Below are positions 8,264 to 15,429 of a stretch of 19,805 nucleotides of DNA, in pieces. Made by a program: the position numbers and the translations under genes. The notes under the pieces were generated by a model. It had not been told where the DNA came from. It did not search any database and saw nothing but the letters and a program-made list of their open reading frames with translations. The stretch's first letter is position 1, and each line of letters begins with the position of its first letter. The stretch is from DASPXK01 sp035637315 (GTDB lineage Bacteria > Chloroflexota > UBA6077 > JACCZL01). The stretch lies in contig DASPXK010000374.1 of assembly GCA_035637315.1 (NCBI GenBank), positions 1 through 19,805 on the forward strand. Reading direction: 5' to 3'.

Positions 8264-10043
8264 TGCCAGACCGCAGCCGCTTGGTGGCTTCCCAGTCGAT
8301 GCGGTAGTGCTCGGGGACGCTGATCTGCTCATCCGGCCGACGAGAGCACAGGATCTTGACGCCGTAGTCCCGCTCGGCCGCCTCGAGCGAGACGTAGCCG
8401 TCGACCACGTCTTCGAGCACCTTCTCTGGGTGGCGCTCCAGCGGGCTGAAGTAGCCGCCTCCGCCGGGCAGGGTCATGGTCGCCTCGGCGTTGGGCTCGT
8501 TCAGGATCTGCTGCTTCGGGTTGGGGCGTTCACCCGTGCTGAGGGTGAAGTCACCAGGCAGCCCCGGCTTGCCGCCCAGCAGACCCTGGGCCGGAAACTT
8601 GGTCCGGTCGTACATGCCGCTCATCGACCAGGAGCGACCGCTGTGGCAGCGAATCGTGGTGATCTGCCCGCAGCCGCCTCGGTAGCGCCCCGGCCCGCCC
8701 GAGTCGGTCTTGACCTCTCGACGAGTCATCACGAGTGGGCTCAGGTTTTCAATGACCTCGGCCGGCACGCCGGCCACGCCGCTCGGGAAGCCCGTGTTGT
8801 CGAGGCCATCCTTGTTGGGCCGTGCGCCGGTCCCGCCGCATTGGAACAGAGTGAAGGTGAACGGCTCGCCGTTGGAACGCTCGCCCCGGAAGACGGTGAT
8901 CCAGATCGAGGCCGCGCCCTCGGCCATGAATCGGTCCGGCATCGCCTCGGCCAGCGCGCCGAAGAGCAGGTTGGGGAGGAAGTGCCCGATCAGGTGGCGG
9001 GCCGCGACCGGAGCCGGATACTGGGCATTCAGGATCGAGCCCGGCGGGGCCGTGACGTGGACCGGGCGGAACGCGCCCTCGTTGTGCGGAACGTCGGGGC
9101 TGATCGCGCACTTCACCGCGAAGCTCGTGTAGGCGTGGGTATAGTTCATGACCACGTTGATTCCGTAGCGGCTCTGCGGTGAGCTGCCAGCGTGGTCGAC
9201 CGTCATCTCGTCGCCCTCCACGCTGACTCTGGCTTTGATCACCACCGGGCCCTCGAATCCATCGCTCCACAGCTCGTTTTCGTAGACCCCATCTGGAATG
9301 CGAGCGATCGCCTGCCGCATCGCCTGCTCCGAGCGCGAGATGATCGCCTCGGCCAGCGCGTCGATCGTGTCGAATCCGAACTCATCCATGAACTCCAGCA
9401 GGCGCGCCCCGCCGACGTCGTTACAGGAGGTCATCGCGTACAGGTCGCCTTCGACCTCGTCCGGTGTCCTGACGTTGGCCCGGATGATCTTGAACAACTC
9501 CTCGTTGCGCTCACCTCGGAAGAACAGCTTCGTGATCGGGATGTACAGTCCCTCCTCGTAGACCTCGCGCGCCTCGGCCGACAGGATTCGGCCGCCGATA
9601 TCGGCCATGTGGCAGGTGTTGGCGAAATAGGCGACGATCTGCCCGCCTCTGAAGATCGGCGTGACGATGGTGATGTCGTTGATCTGCCCGGCCGTCATCC
9701 ACGGATCGTTGGTGATCAGGACGTCGCCGGGCTCGAGCGTCTCGGGCGGATAGGCACGCATGAAGTGCCGCATACAGGTCGCCATGGCGTTGATATGGCC
9801 GGGCGTGCCCGTCTCGGACTGGGCGATCATGTTGCCCTGAGTGTCGAACACGCCGCAGGCCAGGTCTTGCGACTCCCGAACGATCGTGCTGAACGCTGTC
9901 CGCATCAACGCCGCCTGCTGCTCGTTGGTCACCGACAGCAGCCGGTTCCAGAGCACCTCCAGAACGATCGGATCGATCCCAGGACTGAGGACTGAGGTCT
10001 GAGGACTGGGTCGGGCCTGCTGCCGCCCTGACGTCTGGCTCAT
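8259..10043 (-). CDS. hyuB: Hydantoinase B / oxoprolinase-family subunit
   Basis: The 594-residue protein matches the hydantoinase B family from end to end: IDPIVLEVLWNRLLSVTNEQ (about 24-43), STIVRESQDLACGVFD, GTPGHINAMATC, LITNDPWMTAGQINDITIVT and ANTCHMADIGGRI, and a C-terminal GGxG-rich region. With HyuA it forms an ATP-dependent enzyme that opens or carboxylates cyclic amides or ketones. Known relatives act on N-methylhydantoin, 5-oxoproline or acetone, and the substrate cannot be read from sequence. The ATG at 10043 is chosen over the GTG at 10049 because GAGGT lies a few bases before it. Residues about 10-22 (ARPSPQTSVLSP) are encoded by a short GACTGAG repeat and look like an added N-terminal tail. 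The stop codon lies in a different repeat. It follows hyuA by 42 bases. Confidence 0.92.
   Translation of the reverse strand: MSQTSGRQQARPSPQTSVLSPGIDPIVLEVLWNRLLSVTNEQQAALMRTAFSTIVRESQDLACGVFDTQGNMIAQSETGTPGHINAMATCMRHFMRAYPPETLEPGDVLITNDPWMTAGQINDITIVTPIFRGGQIVAYFANTCHMADIGGRILSAEAREVYEEGLYIPITKLFFRGERNEELFKIIRANVRTPDEVEGDLYAMTSCNDVGGARLLEFMDEFGFDTIDALAEAIISRSEQAMRQAIARIPDGVYENELWSDGFEGPVVIKARVSVEGDEMTVDHAGSSPQSRYGINVVMNYTHAYTSFAVKCAISPDVPHNEGAFRPVHVTAPPGSILNAQYPAPVAARHLIGHFLPNLLFGALAEAMPDRFMAEGAASIWITVFRGERSNGEPFTFTLFQCGGTGARPNKDGLDNTGFPSGVAGVPAEVIENLSPLVMTRREVKTDSGGPGRYRGGCGQITTIRCHSGRSWSMSGMYDRTKFPAQGLLGGKPGLPGDFTLSTGERPNPKQQILNEPNAEATMTLPGGGGYFSPLERHPEKVLEDVVDGYVSLEAAERDYGVKILCSRRPDEQISVPEHYRIDWEATKRLRSGT
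9981..10013. repeat. Short GGACTGAG-type imperfect repeat in the hyuB N-terminus
   Basis: The plus strand carries GGACTGAGGACTGAGG followed by TCTGAGGACTGGG, i.e. three to four copies of a 7-8 base unit. A reverse-complement relative, CTCAGTCCTCAATCCTCA, lies at 10078-10095, on the other side of the hyuB start codon. The two could pair. Confidence 0.6.
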
Positions 10044-10085
10044 GCGCACCTCATTGCCTGGCGGGCCATCGTACCATCTCAGTCC

Positions 10086-12245
10086 TCAATCCTCATCGCC
10101 GCCCTCTCCCCTCGCCCCTCCCCCACGTTTGGGGGAGGGGTTGGGGGTGGGGGCTTGGTGTCTCAGCTCCACCCGCAGATTCCGCAACTCGTCGATCGAG
10201 ACGCGGGCGCCGGCGCCGATTACGACTGTCGACTCGCGCTCCTCGACGATCGCCGGACCGCGGAACGTGGCTCTGGGGCCCAGACGATACCTGTCGTAGA
10301 CCGGCGTCGGCCGATAGTCGCCGTATTCAGGATCGTAGACGGGGCGCTCACTTTTGCGCGCCGCTTCGACGGGCCCAGGCATGGCGCCATCCGCACGCAG
10401 CCGCAGCTCCGGGCGGGGGCCTGAGACGACCAGCCGCCAGCTCATTACCTCTAGGCCGACCGCCGGCCCAATCCGACCGTAGAGCTGCTTGTAGACGCGC
10501 TCGAAGGCCTCGATCAACTCCGTTCGAGACTCCGCTGAGAGCGGCCGAGGCGAGACCGGGACGCGGACCTCGTGGCCCTGGCCGATGTAGCGCATATCGG
10601 CCGAGCGGGCGGACGAGATCGCCGACAGCGGCACACCCGACGCCAGCAGGACCTGGCGGCCGCTCCGCTCCATTTCGGTGAAGATGTCGTTGGCGCTCGC
10701 CCAGTCCAGATCGTCCAGCCGCCCGTAGGAAGTTCGGACGAAGTCGAACGCCAGCGGGGCCGACAGGAAGCCGACGGTTGAGGTTACCCCGGCCCCAAAC
10801 GGCGCGATCATGGCCGGAGCGTGCAGGATCTCGGCCACCCGGTACCCATGGACTGGGCCGGCGCCGCCGAAGGCGAACAGCGGGAAGGAGCGCGGGTCCT
10901 TGCCGCGTTCGATCGCGTGGACTCGCGCCGCGTTGGCCATGCTCTCGTTGACGATCTGATGGATGCCCCAGGCCGCCTCCGGCACGCTCACCCCCAGCGG
11001 CCTGGCGATGCGCTCCTGGATGGAGCGCTCGGCAGCCGCCTGGTCCAGCTGCATCTTGCCGCCCAGGAAGAAGTTTGGGTCCAGATAGCCCAGCATCAAG
11101 TCGGCATCGGTGACGGTTGGCTCGGTCCCGCCCTGGCCGTAGCAGACCGGGCCGGGATCGGCCCCGGCGCTGTCTGGCCCGACCTTGAGCAGGCCCATCG
11201 CGTCGATGCGCGCGATGCTGCCACCCCCAGCCCCGATCTCGATCATCTCGATGACGGGCACTTTGACTGGCAGCCCGCTGCCGCGCTTGAAGCGGTACAC
11301 GCGGTCCACCTCGAAGTCAGACGCCGTCAGCGGCTCGCCCTTCTCGATCAGACAAAGCTTGGCAGTGGTTCCGCCCATGTCGAAAGACATCAGGTCGGAA
11401 ACCCCGCTCAGGCTGCCGTAATAGGCCGTTGCCAGCGCGCCGGCGGCTGGGCCGGATTCCAGCAGTCTGACCGGAAAGCGAGTGGCCGTATCGACTGTCC
11501 CGATCCCTCCGCTCGAGAGCATCACGAACAACTGGCCCCTGAACCCCAGTCGGTGCAGGCGCTGTTCGAGGCCGCGCAGATACCGATCCACGCGGTCTTG
11601 AACGTAAACGTTCGCCATGGTCGTGCTGGTGCGCTCATATTCTCGGATCTCGGGCACGACGTCTGACGAGATCGAGACTCGCATCTTGGGTGCGACGCCA
11701 CGGATCAGGTCGGCGACCTGGCGCTCGTGGTCGGGATTTGCGTAGCTGTGTAGGAAGCAGATCGCGACCGCTTCTACCCCCTTATCGGCCATCTCGCGGA
11801 CGAGCGGCTCGAGCTCGTCCAGATCGGGCGACTTGATGATCTCGCCCGTGGCGAGGGTTCGCTCGTCCACCTCCAGCCGCAGGTGGCGCGGGACCAGTGG
11901 CCGCGGCATCTCGAGGAAAATGTCGTACAGGTCGTAGCGGTGCTCGCGGCGGATCTCCACGGCGTCGCGGAATCCCTTGGTGGTCAGCAGCGCCGTCTTC
12001 GAGCCCTTGCGCTCGATGATGCTGTTGGTGACCAGCGTGGTGCCGTGGATGACGTTGCGGAGGCTCGACGCGCTCACGCCGCTACGCTCGAGCGTGTCCT
12101 CCAGCACCCGCTCGACCGCCTCAGAGGGGTCGGCCGACGTGGTCAGCGTCTTCCCCACCGTAATCTCGCCGGTCGCGTCGTCCACGAGGATCAGATCGGT
12201 GAACGTACCACCGATGTCGACACCAGCTCGGTGGGTAGCTTCCAT
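10086..12245 (-). CDS. hyuA: Hydantoinase A / oxoprolinase-family subunit with repeat-encoded tail
   Basis: The 719-residue protein opens with RAGVDIGGTFTDLILVDDAT, the phosphate-binding motif of the ASKHA/hydantoinase A fold. NVIHGTTLVTNSIIERKGSK, FDMGGTTAKLCLIEKG and a Gly-rich PVIEMIEIGAGGGSIARID segment follow, all standard for HyuA. It should supply the ATP-using half of the HyuAB enzyme. The ATG has GGAG six bases upstream; the frame extends further but only through the end of the translin gene. The family normally ends near NLRVEL. Here about 22 more residues follow, beginning APTPNPSPKRGGGARGEGG, which are the translation of a G-tailed palindrome (copy E). It starts 25 bases after the translin stop and is followed by hyuB, so the order is translin, hyuA, hyuB. 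Confidence 0.93.
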   Translation of the reverse strand: MEATHRAGVDIGGTFTDLILVDDATGEITVGKTLTTSADPSEAVERVLEDTLERSGVSASSLRNVIHGTTLVTNSIIERKGSKTALLTTKGFRDAVEIRREHRYDLYDIFLEMPRPLVPRHLRLEVDERTLATGEIIKSPDLDELEPLVREMADKGVEAVAICFLHSYANPDHERQVADLIRGVAPKMRVSISSDVVPEIREYERTSTTMANVYVQDRVDRYLRGLEQRLHRLGFRGQLFVMLSSGGIGTVDTATRFPVRLLESGPAAGALATAYYGSLSGVSDLMSFDMGGTTAKLCLIEKGEPLTASDFEVDRVYRFKRGSGLPVKVPVIEMIEIGAGGGSIARIDAMGLLKVGPDSAGADPGPVCYGQGGTEPTVTDADLMLGYLDPNFFLGGKMQLDQAAAERSIQERIARPLGVSVPEAAWGIHQIVNESMANAARVHAIERGKDPRSFPLFAFGGAGPVHGYRVAEILHAPAMIAPFGAGVTSTVGFLSAPLAFDFVRTSYGRLDDLDWASANDIFTEMERSGRQVLLASGVPLSAISSARSADMRYIGQGHEVRVPVSPRPLSAESRTELIEAFERVYKQLYGRIGPAVGLEVMSWRLVVSGPRPELRLRADGAMPGPVEAARKSERPVYDPEYGDYRPTPVYDRYRLGPRATFRGPAIVEERESTVVIGAGARVSIDELRNLRVELRHQAPTPNPSPKRGGGARGEGGDED
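10115..10153 (+). repeat. Oriented palindrome family, copy E, inside the hyuA 3' end
   Basis: CCCCTCCCCC (10115-10124) and GGGGGAGGGG (10131-10140) form a perfect 10-bp stem with a 6-base loop, followed by TTGGGGGTGGGGG. Four G-runs fit a G-quadruplex pattern. This copy lies within the coding frame of hyuA, just before its stop at 10086. Confidence 0.88.
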
Positions 12246-12270
12246 CACGTCTCCGTCGCGCCGTCCGTTG

Positions 12271-12912
12271 TCAGTCGTCGGTCGTCCCTCCCTCGAGTTT
12301 CCGCTCGACCCGCTGGAGCGCCTCCTCCAGATCGCGCTGCCGGAGGGCAAAGGTCAGGTCGCCTCGAGTCCGCTCCAGGATGGCTCGGGTCGCATCGGTC
12401 GTCCGACGGAGCCCGCCCGTCAGGGCATCCGGATAGTCGATCGTGACGAGCAGGCTGTAGATGTCGTCCATCGTTTGGAGAATCGTCTCGCAGCGGCCAA
12501 TCTCACCGCGTCGCAGCTCGTCGAGCACGTAGCGCCGCAGCTCGCCGACGGCCTCGGCCAGGCCGTTCAAAAACGGCGCCGGCGCGATCCCTAGCTCGGC
12601 CGGCGCAGGCAATGGCGCGCCGCCGACCAGGCTGTAGGTGGCCGTCGCCTCGACGAGCTCCTTCTGGGCGTCCTGAACGTATCCGGTAAAGAAGAGGTCT
12701 GGGTGGGGGCGGAGGTCCTCGCCCAACAGGTCGCTTAGCTGGCGAGCCGCGCCGAGCAGCTCGACGGCCCGCGCCAGCTCCCCACGATGGACCGCGCGGA
12801 TCGAGTTGGCGCACGTCCGGACCAGCTCGCGTGAACGCGCCAGCGCCTGTTCTCGAGCGGCGTTCTTGGCCTCCAGCTCGCCCCGGGCCCAGGCCTCGAT
12901 CTCGTCAAGAAT
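12271..12912 (-). CDS. Translin-family protein, apparent ATT start
   Basis: The protein reads LDEIEAWARGELEAKNAARE at its start, then CANSIRAVHRGE, DLFFTGYVQDAQKELVEATA, GLAEAVGELRRYVLDELRRG, DYPDALTGGLRRTTDATRAI and LERTRGDLTFAL. These segments, the all-helical makeup and the length of about 213 residues fit the translin family as found in archaea and some bacteria. Eukaryotic translin/TRAX binds and cleaves RNA; the bacterial role is unknown. No ATG, GTG or TTG lies at the expected start. An ATT at 12910-12912 has GGAG seven bases upstream and lies just past the alaX stop, so ATT initiation with translational coupling is the simplest reading. The next usual start codon upstream is at 13023, deep inside alaX. 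The gene lies between alaX and hyuA. Confidence 0.8.
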   Translation of the reverse strand: MLDEIEAWARGELEAKNAAREQALARSRELVRTCANSIRAVHRGELARAVELLGAARQLSDLLGEDLRPHPDLFFTGYVQDAQKELVEATATYSLVGGAPLPAPAELGIAPAPFLNGLAEAVGELRRYVLDELRRGEIGRCETILQTMDDIYSLLVTIDYPDALTGGLRRTTDATRAILERTRGDLTFALRQRDLEEALQRVERKLEGGTTDD

Positions 12913-12913
12913 G

Positions 12914-13624
12914 CTAGGTCTCCAACCCGATCTCGAGCCGCTTGTTGATGCGGCCCTTGTTCTCGGTCTTCGTGATTCGGATCCGGCCGACCTCCCGCGT
13001 GTCCCTGACGTGGGTCCCGCCATCCGCCTGCTGGTCGATGCCTTCGATGTCGATCACGCGTACCTGCTGAATGGCCGGTGGCAGCAAGTTGATGTTCGTG
13101 CGGATCAGGTCGGGGATCTGGAACGCCTGTTCACGCGGGAGCACCTTGACGTGGATCGGGTGGCCTTCGGCCATCAGCCGATTGGCCTCATCCTCGATCC
13201 TCGCGACTCGGTCGGGAGAGAGGTCTTCCAGTGCAAAGTCCATCCGCGCCCGGTCGGTGTACATCTGGCCGCCAGTGACCAGAGCGCCGTACAGCCTGCA
13301 GATCACGCCGCACAGGACGTGCAGCGCTGTGTGGTGGCGCATGAGCGCGTAGCGGCGGTCCCAGTCGATCGCGCCCTGGATTCGGGTCCCCACCGGCGGC
13401 GGCTCGCCCTCGATCCTGTGGAGCACATCGTCGCCCTGCTTCTTGACGTCGAGGACCCGGCACTCGCCTCCGGGCCAGCTCAGGAGCCCGGTGTCGTTTG
13501 GCTGCCCGCCGCCGGTTGCGTAGAAGGCAGTTCGTTCGAGGACGACGGTGCCCTCGCGAACGTCCTGGACGACGGCGTCGAATGCCTTCAGGTACGCGTC
13601 GCTGGCGAACAGCAGTTCGGTCAT
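12914..13624 (-). CDS. alaX: AlaX-type alanyl-tRNA editing protein
   Basis: The 236-residue protein is a free-standing version of the AlaRS editing domain. TAFYATGGGQPNDTG (32-46) is in the N-terminal beta-barrel part typical of the AlaX-M size class. The zinc motifs follow: HHTALH (H98 and H102) and DGGTHV (H205). The position that is Cys in AlaRS (CGGTH) is Asp201 here, as I recall from other QADGGTHV members. It should hydrolyse Ser or Gly wrongly attached to tRNA-Ala. The ATG has a weak GAGG close by, and an extended -10 box lies just upstream, so it probably heads the operon alaX, translin, hyuA, hyuB. Its stop is directly next to the presumed translin start. Confidence 0.92.
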   Translation of the reverse strand: MTELLFASDAYLKAFDAVVQDVREGTVVLERTAFYATGGGQPNDTGLLSWPGGECRVLDVKKQGDDVLHRIEGEPPPVGTRIQGAIDWDRRYALMRHHTALHVLCGVICRLYGALVTGGQMYTDRARMDFALEDLSPDRVARIEDEANRLMAEGHPIHVKVLPREQAFQIPDLIRTNINLLPPAIQQVRVIDIEGIDQQADGGTHVRDTREVGRIRITKTENKGRINKRLEIGLET

Positions 13625-13640
13625 CGGCCTCAGCCGGCCG

Positions 13641-13649
13641 ATTGTAGCA
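13641..13649 (-). promoter_or_regulatory. Extended -10 promoter of alaX operon
   Basis: TG-C-TACAAT on the minus strand has five of six bases of the -10 consensus plus the TG extension, 16 bases before the alaX ATG. The predicted leader is about 10 bases. No clear -35 box is seen, which is normal for extended -10 promoters. Confidence 0.5.
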
Positions 13650-13709
13650 CGGCCTGGAACTCGGGCTCGGGGCCGCAGATCGGGCTCCCGAAGGCGCGGT
13701 GCGTCTGGT

Positions 13710-13970
13710 CTAGTCGCGATAGGCCATGCCGCGAGGGACGACGCGCAGCACAGTGATTGACCCGGCTTGATTGTCGAGGCGGAGGATCGCTCGCCACCGC
13801 CCTATGCGCAGGCGCCACTGGCCGGGGCGACCAGCCATCTTCTTGACATTGAGCGATCCGAACTCCCTGGTCAGCCTATCGAGTGTCCGCTCGACGGCGT
13901 CACGATCGCCGCGCGCCATCTGTGAGAGGTCGCGTTCTGCACGCCGAGTAAGGTCTAGACGCCAAGGCAT
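13710..13970 (-). CDS. RelE/ParE-family toxin
   Basis: The 86-residue protein reads MPWRLDLTRRAERDLSQMAR, then LNVKKMAGRPGQWRLRIGRW and RAILRLDNQAGSITVLRVVP. The basic beta-sheet core with K-K-M-x-G and R-I-G-x-W-R is typical of RelE-type mRNA interferases. The ATG shares one base with the antitoxin stop (TGATG), a usual sign of translational coupling. In known pairs the toxin cleaves mRNA at the ribosome and is held by the antitoxin. A longer upstream frame exists but only crosses the antitoxin gene. Confidence 0.88.
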   Translation of the reverse strand: MPWRLDLTRRAERDLSQMARGDRDAVERTLDRLTREFGSLNVKKMAGRPGQWRLRIGRWRAILRLDNQAGSITVLRVVPRGMAYRD

Positions 13971-14218
13971 CAGCCGTCGCTGGACAGGCGCGCCTTCACG
14001 TCCTCCCAAGGGATCGTTTCGCCGCGCTGCAACTCCGCTTCGCCTTCCTCGATCGCCGCGATCTCCTCTGCTGTCAGCGGCTCGTCGTCCTCTGGCGCCT
14101 CCATGAATGCCCGCAGCACCGGGTCGTCGCGCACCGCCCGCAGATGGCGTTCGGCGTCGTCCAGAAGGCATTCGGGCAGCTCGTCGACCAGCCGATGGAG
14201 CGCCTCTTTGGTGGTCAT
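13970..14218 (-). CDS. Antitoxin of the RelE-type pair
   Basis: The 82-residue acidic protein begins MTTKEALHRLVDELPECLLD and ends LTAEEIAAIEEGEAELQRGE followed by TIPWEDVKARLSSDG. The N-terminal half is helical; the C-terminal EEGEAELQRGETIPWEDVKA segment is the common toxin-wrapping tail of RelB/Phd-like antitoxins. GAGGGG lies five bases before the ATG, and a TATACT box lies about 35 bases upstream. The short helical N-terminus could dimerise and bind the pair's own promoter, but no clear helix-turn-helix or ribbon motif is visible. Confidence 0.85.
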   Translation of the reverse strand: MTTKEALHRLVDELPECLLDDAERHLRAVRDDPVLRAFMEAPEDDEPLTAEEIAAIEEGEAELQRGETIPWEDVKARLSSDG

Positions 14219-14253
14219 CTCTACCCCTCGCCTGCCCCGTTCGCTTCAAGCCA

Positions 14254-14259
14254 AGTATA
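14254..14259 (-). promoter_or_regulatory. Possible -10 box of the toxin-antitoxin pair
   Basis: TATACT on the minus strand lies in the 66-base gap between the sugar-nucleotide gene stop and the antitoxin ATG. The -35 region is poor, with GACCGA at about 17 bases spacing. Confidence 0.4.
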
Positions 14260-14284
14260 CGGCGCAGACGAGCTGATCGGTCCG

Positions 14285-15241
14285 CTAGTGTTTAGTCCGG
14301 ACCCGATGCCGCCAATCGTCCAGCACGTCGGCCAGGGTCTGGTCGAATGGGATTTCGGGCTGCCAGCCGGTTGCCGCGCGTAGACGGGAGCAATCGGCGT
14401 AATGGGCCGGCACCTCGAGCGGTCGAACGAGCGACTGATCGACCTCGACTCGCGGCCGAACGGCCGACAGCTCGACGAGCCCGTTCAAGACGCTCTCGAT
14501 GCTGCGTGGCCGCTCGCTGCCCAGGTTGTAGACCTGGCCGGGCTCGCCACCGGCCAGGATCAAGCGGTAGCCCCGCGCGACGTCGCGAACGTCGGTGAAG
14601 TCCCGTTGGCCCTGAAGCAGTCCGACCCTGAGGACCGGTTCGCGGCTCCTCAGCTCCATGTCGGCTATCTGGCGAGCGAACGACGCCGTCACGAACGTGT
14701 GCGATTGGCCAGGCCCAGTGTGCGTGAAGGGTCGCACCCGCACGATCTTGAGGCCGCGCGTGGCGAAGTACTGGTGCCCAAGCAGGTCCTGGGTGACCTT
14801 GCTGACGGCGTACGGGCTGATCGGGCGAAGCTCCTTCGTCTCAGTTATGGGCAGCTCGTCGGGTTGAGTCAGCCCATATTCCTCGCTCGACCCGATGATC
14901 AGGATGCGTGGGTCGAGGCCCGACCCGGCGACTGCCTCGAGCAGGTTCACCTGGCAGGCGACGTTGTCGACGAGGAATTGGAGCGGACTACCAAGCGAGC
15001 TCGCGACCGACGAGAGCCCGGCGAGGTGGTAGATCGCTTCGGGTCTGGTCTCGGCCAGGGCCGGGGCGACCTGTTCGGGCTCCAGTAAGTCGGCGACTGT
15101 GAGCCGCAACCGCGGGTCGAGCCTGGGCTCGACGTCAACGCGGCGGACAAGGCCCCAGACGTCATCGCCACCGAGCGTCAGGAGGTGAGTCGCCAGGTGG
15201 CGACCGACAAACCCCGCTGCGCCGGTGATCAGAACGCGCAT
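14285..15241 (-). CDS. NAD(P)-dependent sugar-nucleotide dehydratase/reductase, GDP-mannose type
   Basis: A 318-residue extended short-chain dehydrogenase. TGAAGFVG (6-13) binds the cofactor, GSSEEYG (117-123) and SPYAVSK (142-148, catalytic Y144 and K148) form the active site, and RPFTHTGPGQ (170-179) is close to the RPFNHTGPGQ found in GDP-mannose 4,6-dehydratase and GDP-4-keto-6-deoxymannose reductase (Rmd). The length and THTGPGQ segment favour Rmd, which makes GDP-rhamnose for cell-surface glycans, but a dehydratase is possible. The ATG is fixed by the Rossmann motif, yet has no Shine-Dalgarno sequence; an ACTG-rich repeat ends a few bases upstream. No other sugar-nucleotide gene is in the window, so the partner dehydratase must lie elsewhere. 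Confidence 0.87.
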   Translation of the reverse strand: MRVLITGAAGFVGRHLATHLLTLGGDDVWGLVRRVDVEPRLDPRLRLTVADLLEPEQVAPALAETRPEAIYHLAGLSSVASSLGSPLQFLVDNVACQVNLLEAVAGSGLDPRILIIGSSEEYGLTQPDELPITETKELRPISPYAVSKVTQDLLGHQYFATRGLKIVRVRPFTHTGPGQSHTFVTASFARQIADMELRSREPVLRVGLLQGQRDFTDVRDVARGYRLILAGGEPGQVYNLGSERPRSIESVLNGLVELSAVRPRVEVDQSLVRPLEVPAHYADCSRLRAATGWQPEIPFDQTLADVLDDWRHRVRTKH

Positions 15242-15250
15242 CGACGAGGA

Positions 15251-15305
15251 GCTAGTAGTCAGTAGTCAGCAGTAGTCAGTAATCAGCAGTCAGTAGTCAG
15301 TAGCC
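15251..15305. repeat. AGTAGTCAGT-type imperfect repeat arm, left
   Basis: About seven imperfect copies of a 7-10 base unit (AGTAGTCAGT, AGTAATCAGC and similar) lie just before the sugar-nucleotide gene start. The reverse complement reads as runs of CTACTGA, matching the type of the right arm at 15373-15429, so the two form an imperfect inverted pair. Confidence 0.75.
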
Positions 15306-15372
15306 CGTGGAGTCGGGAGGCAGGAGCTGGAGTGCGCGATTGGAGCGATACACGTTCGAGTGGTCCGCCTCC

Positions 15373-15429
15373 ACTCACTACCGGCTACCAACTACTGGCT
15401 ACTGGCTTCTGACTACTCACTACTGGCTC
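15373..15429. repeat. ACTACTGGCT-type imperfect repeat arm, right
   Basis: About seven imperfect copies of a unit such as CTACTGGCTA or CTGACTACTC lie next to the metK stop codon. The spacer between the two arms (15306-15372) shows no repeat. Together the arms and spacer fill the whole metK/sugar-nucleotide gene gap. Confidence 0.75.

Noticed and set aside
8117..8332. N-terminal extension of the agmatinase up to 8332
   Set aside because: It would translate two repeat elements and overlap the hyuB end; no homology and no ribosome-binding site.
13971..14249. Longer toxin reading frame starting at 14249
   Set aside because: The added part is out-of-frame translation of the antitoxin gene; the true toxin begins at the ATG overlapping the antitoxin stop.
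15251..15429. CRISPR array
   Set aside because: The units are about 7-10 bases and imperfect, have no unique spacers of 30 or so bases between constant repeats, and no cas genes are nearby.
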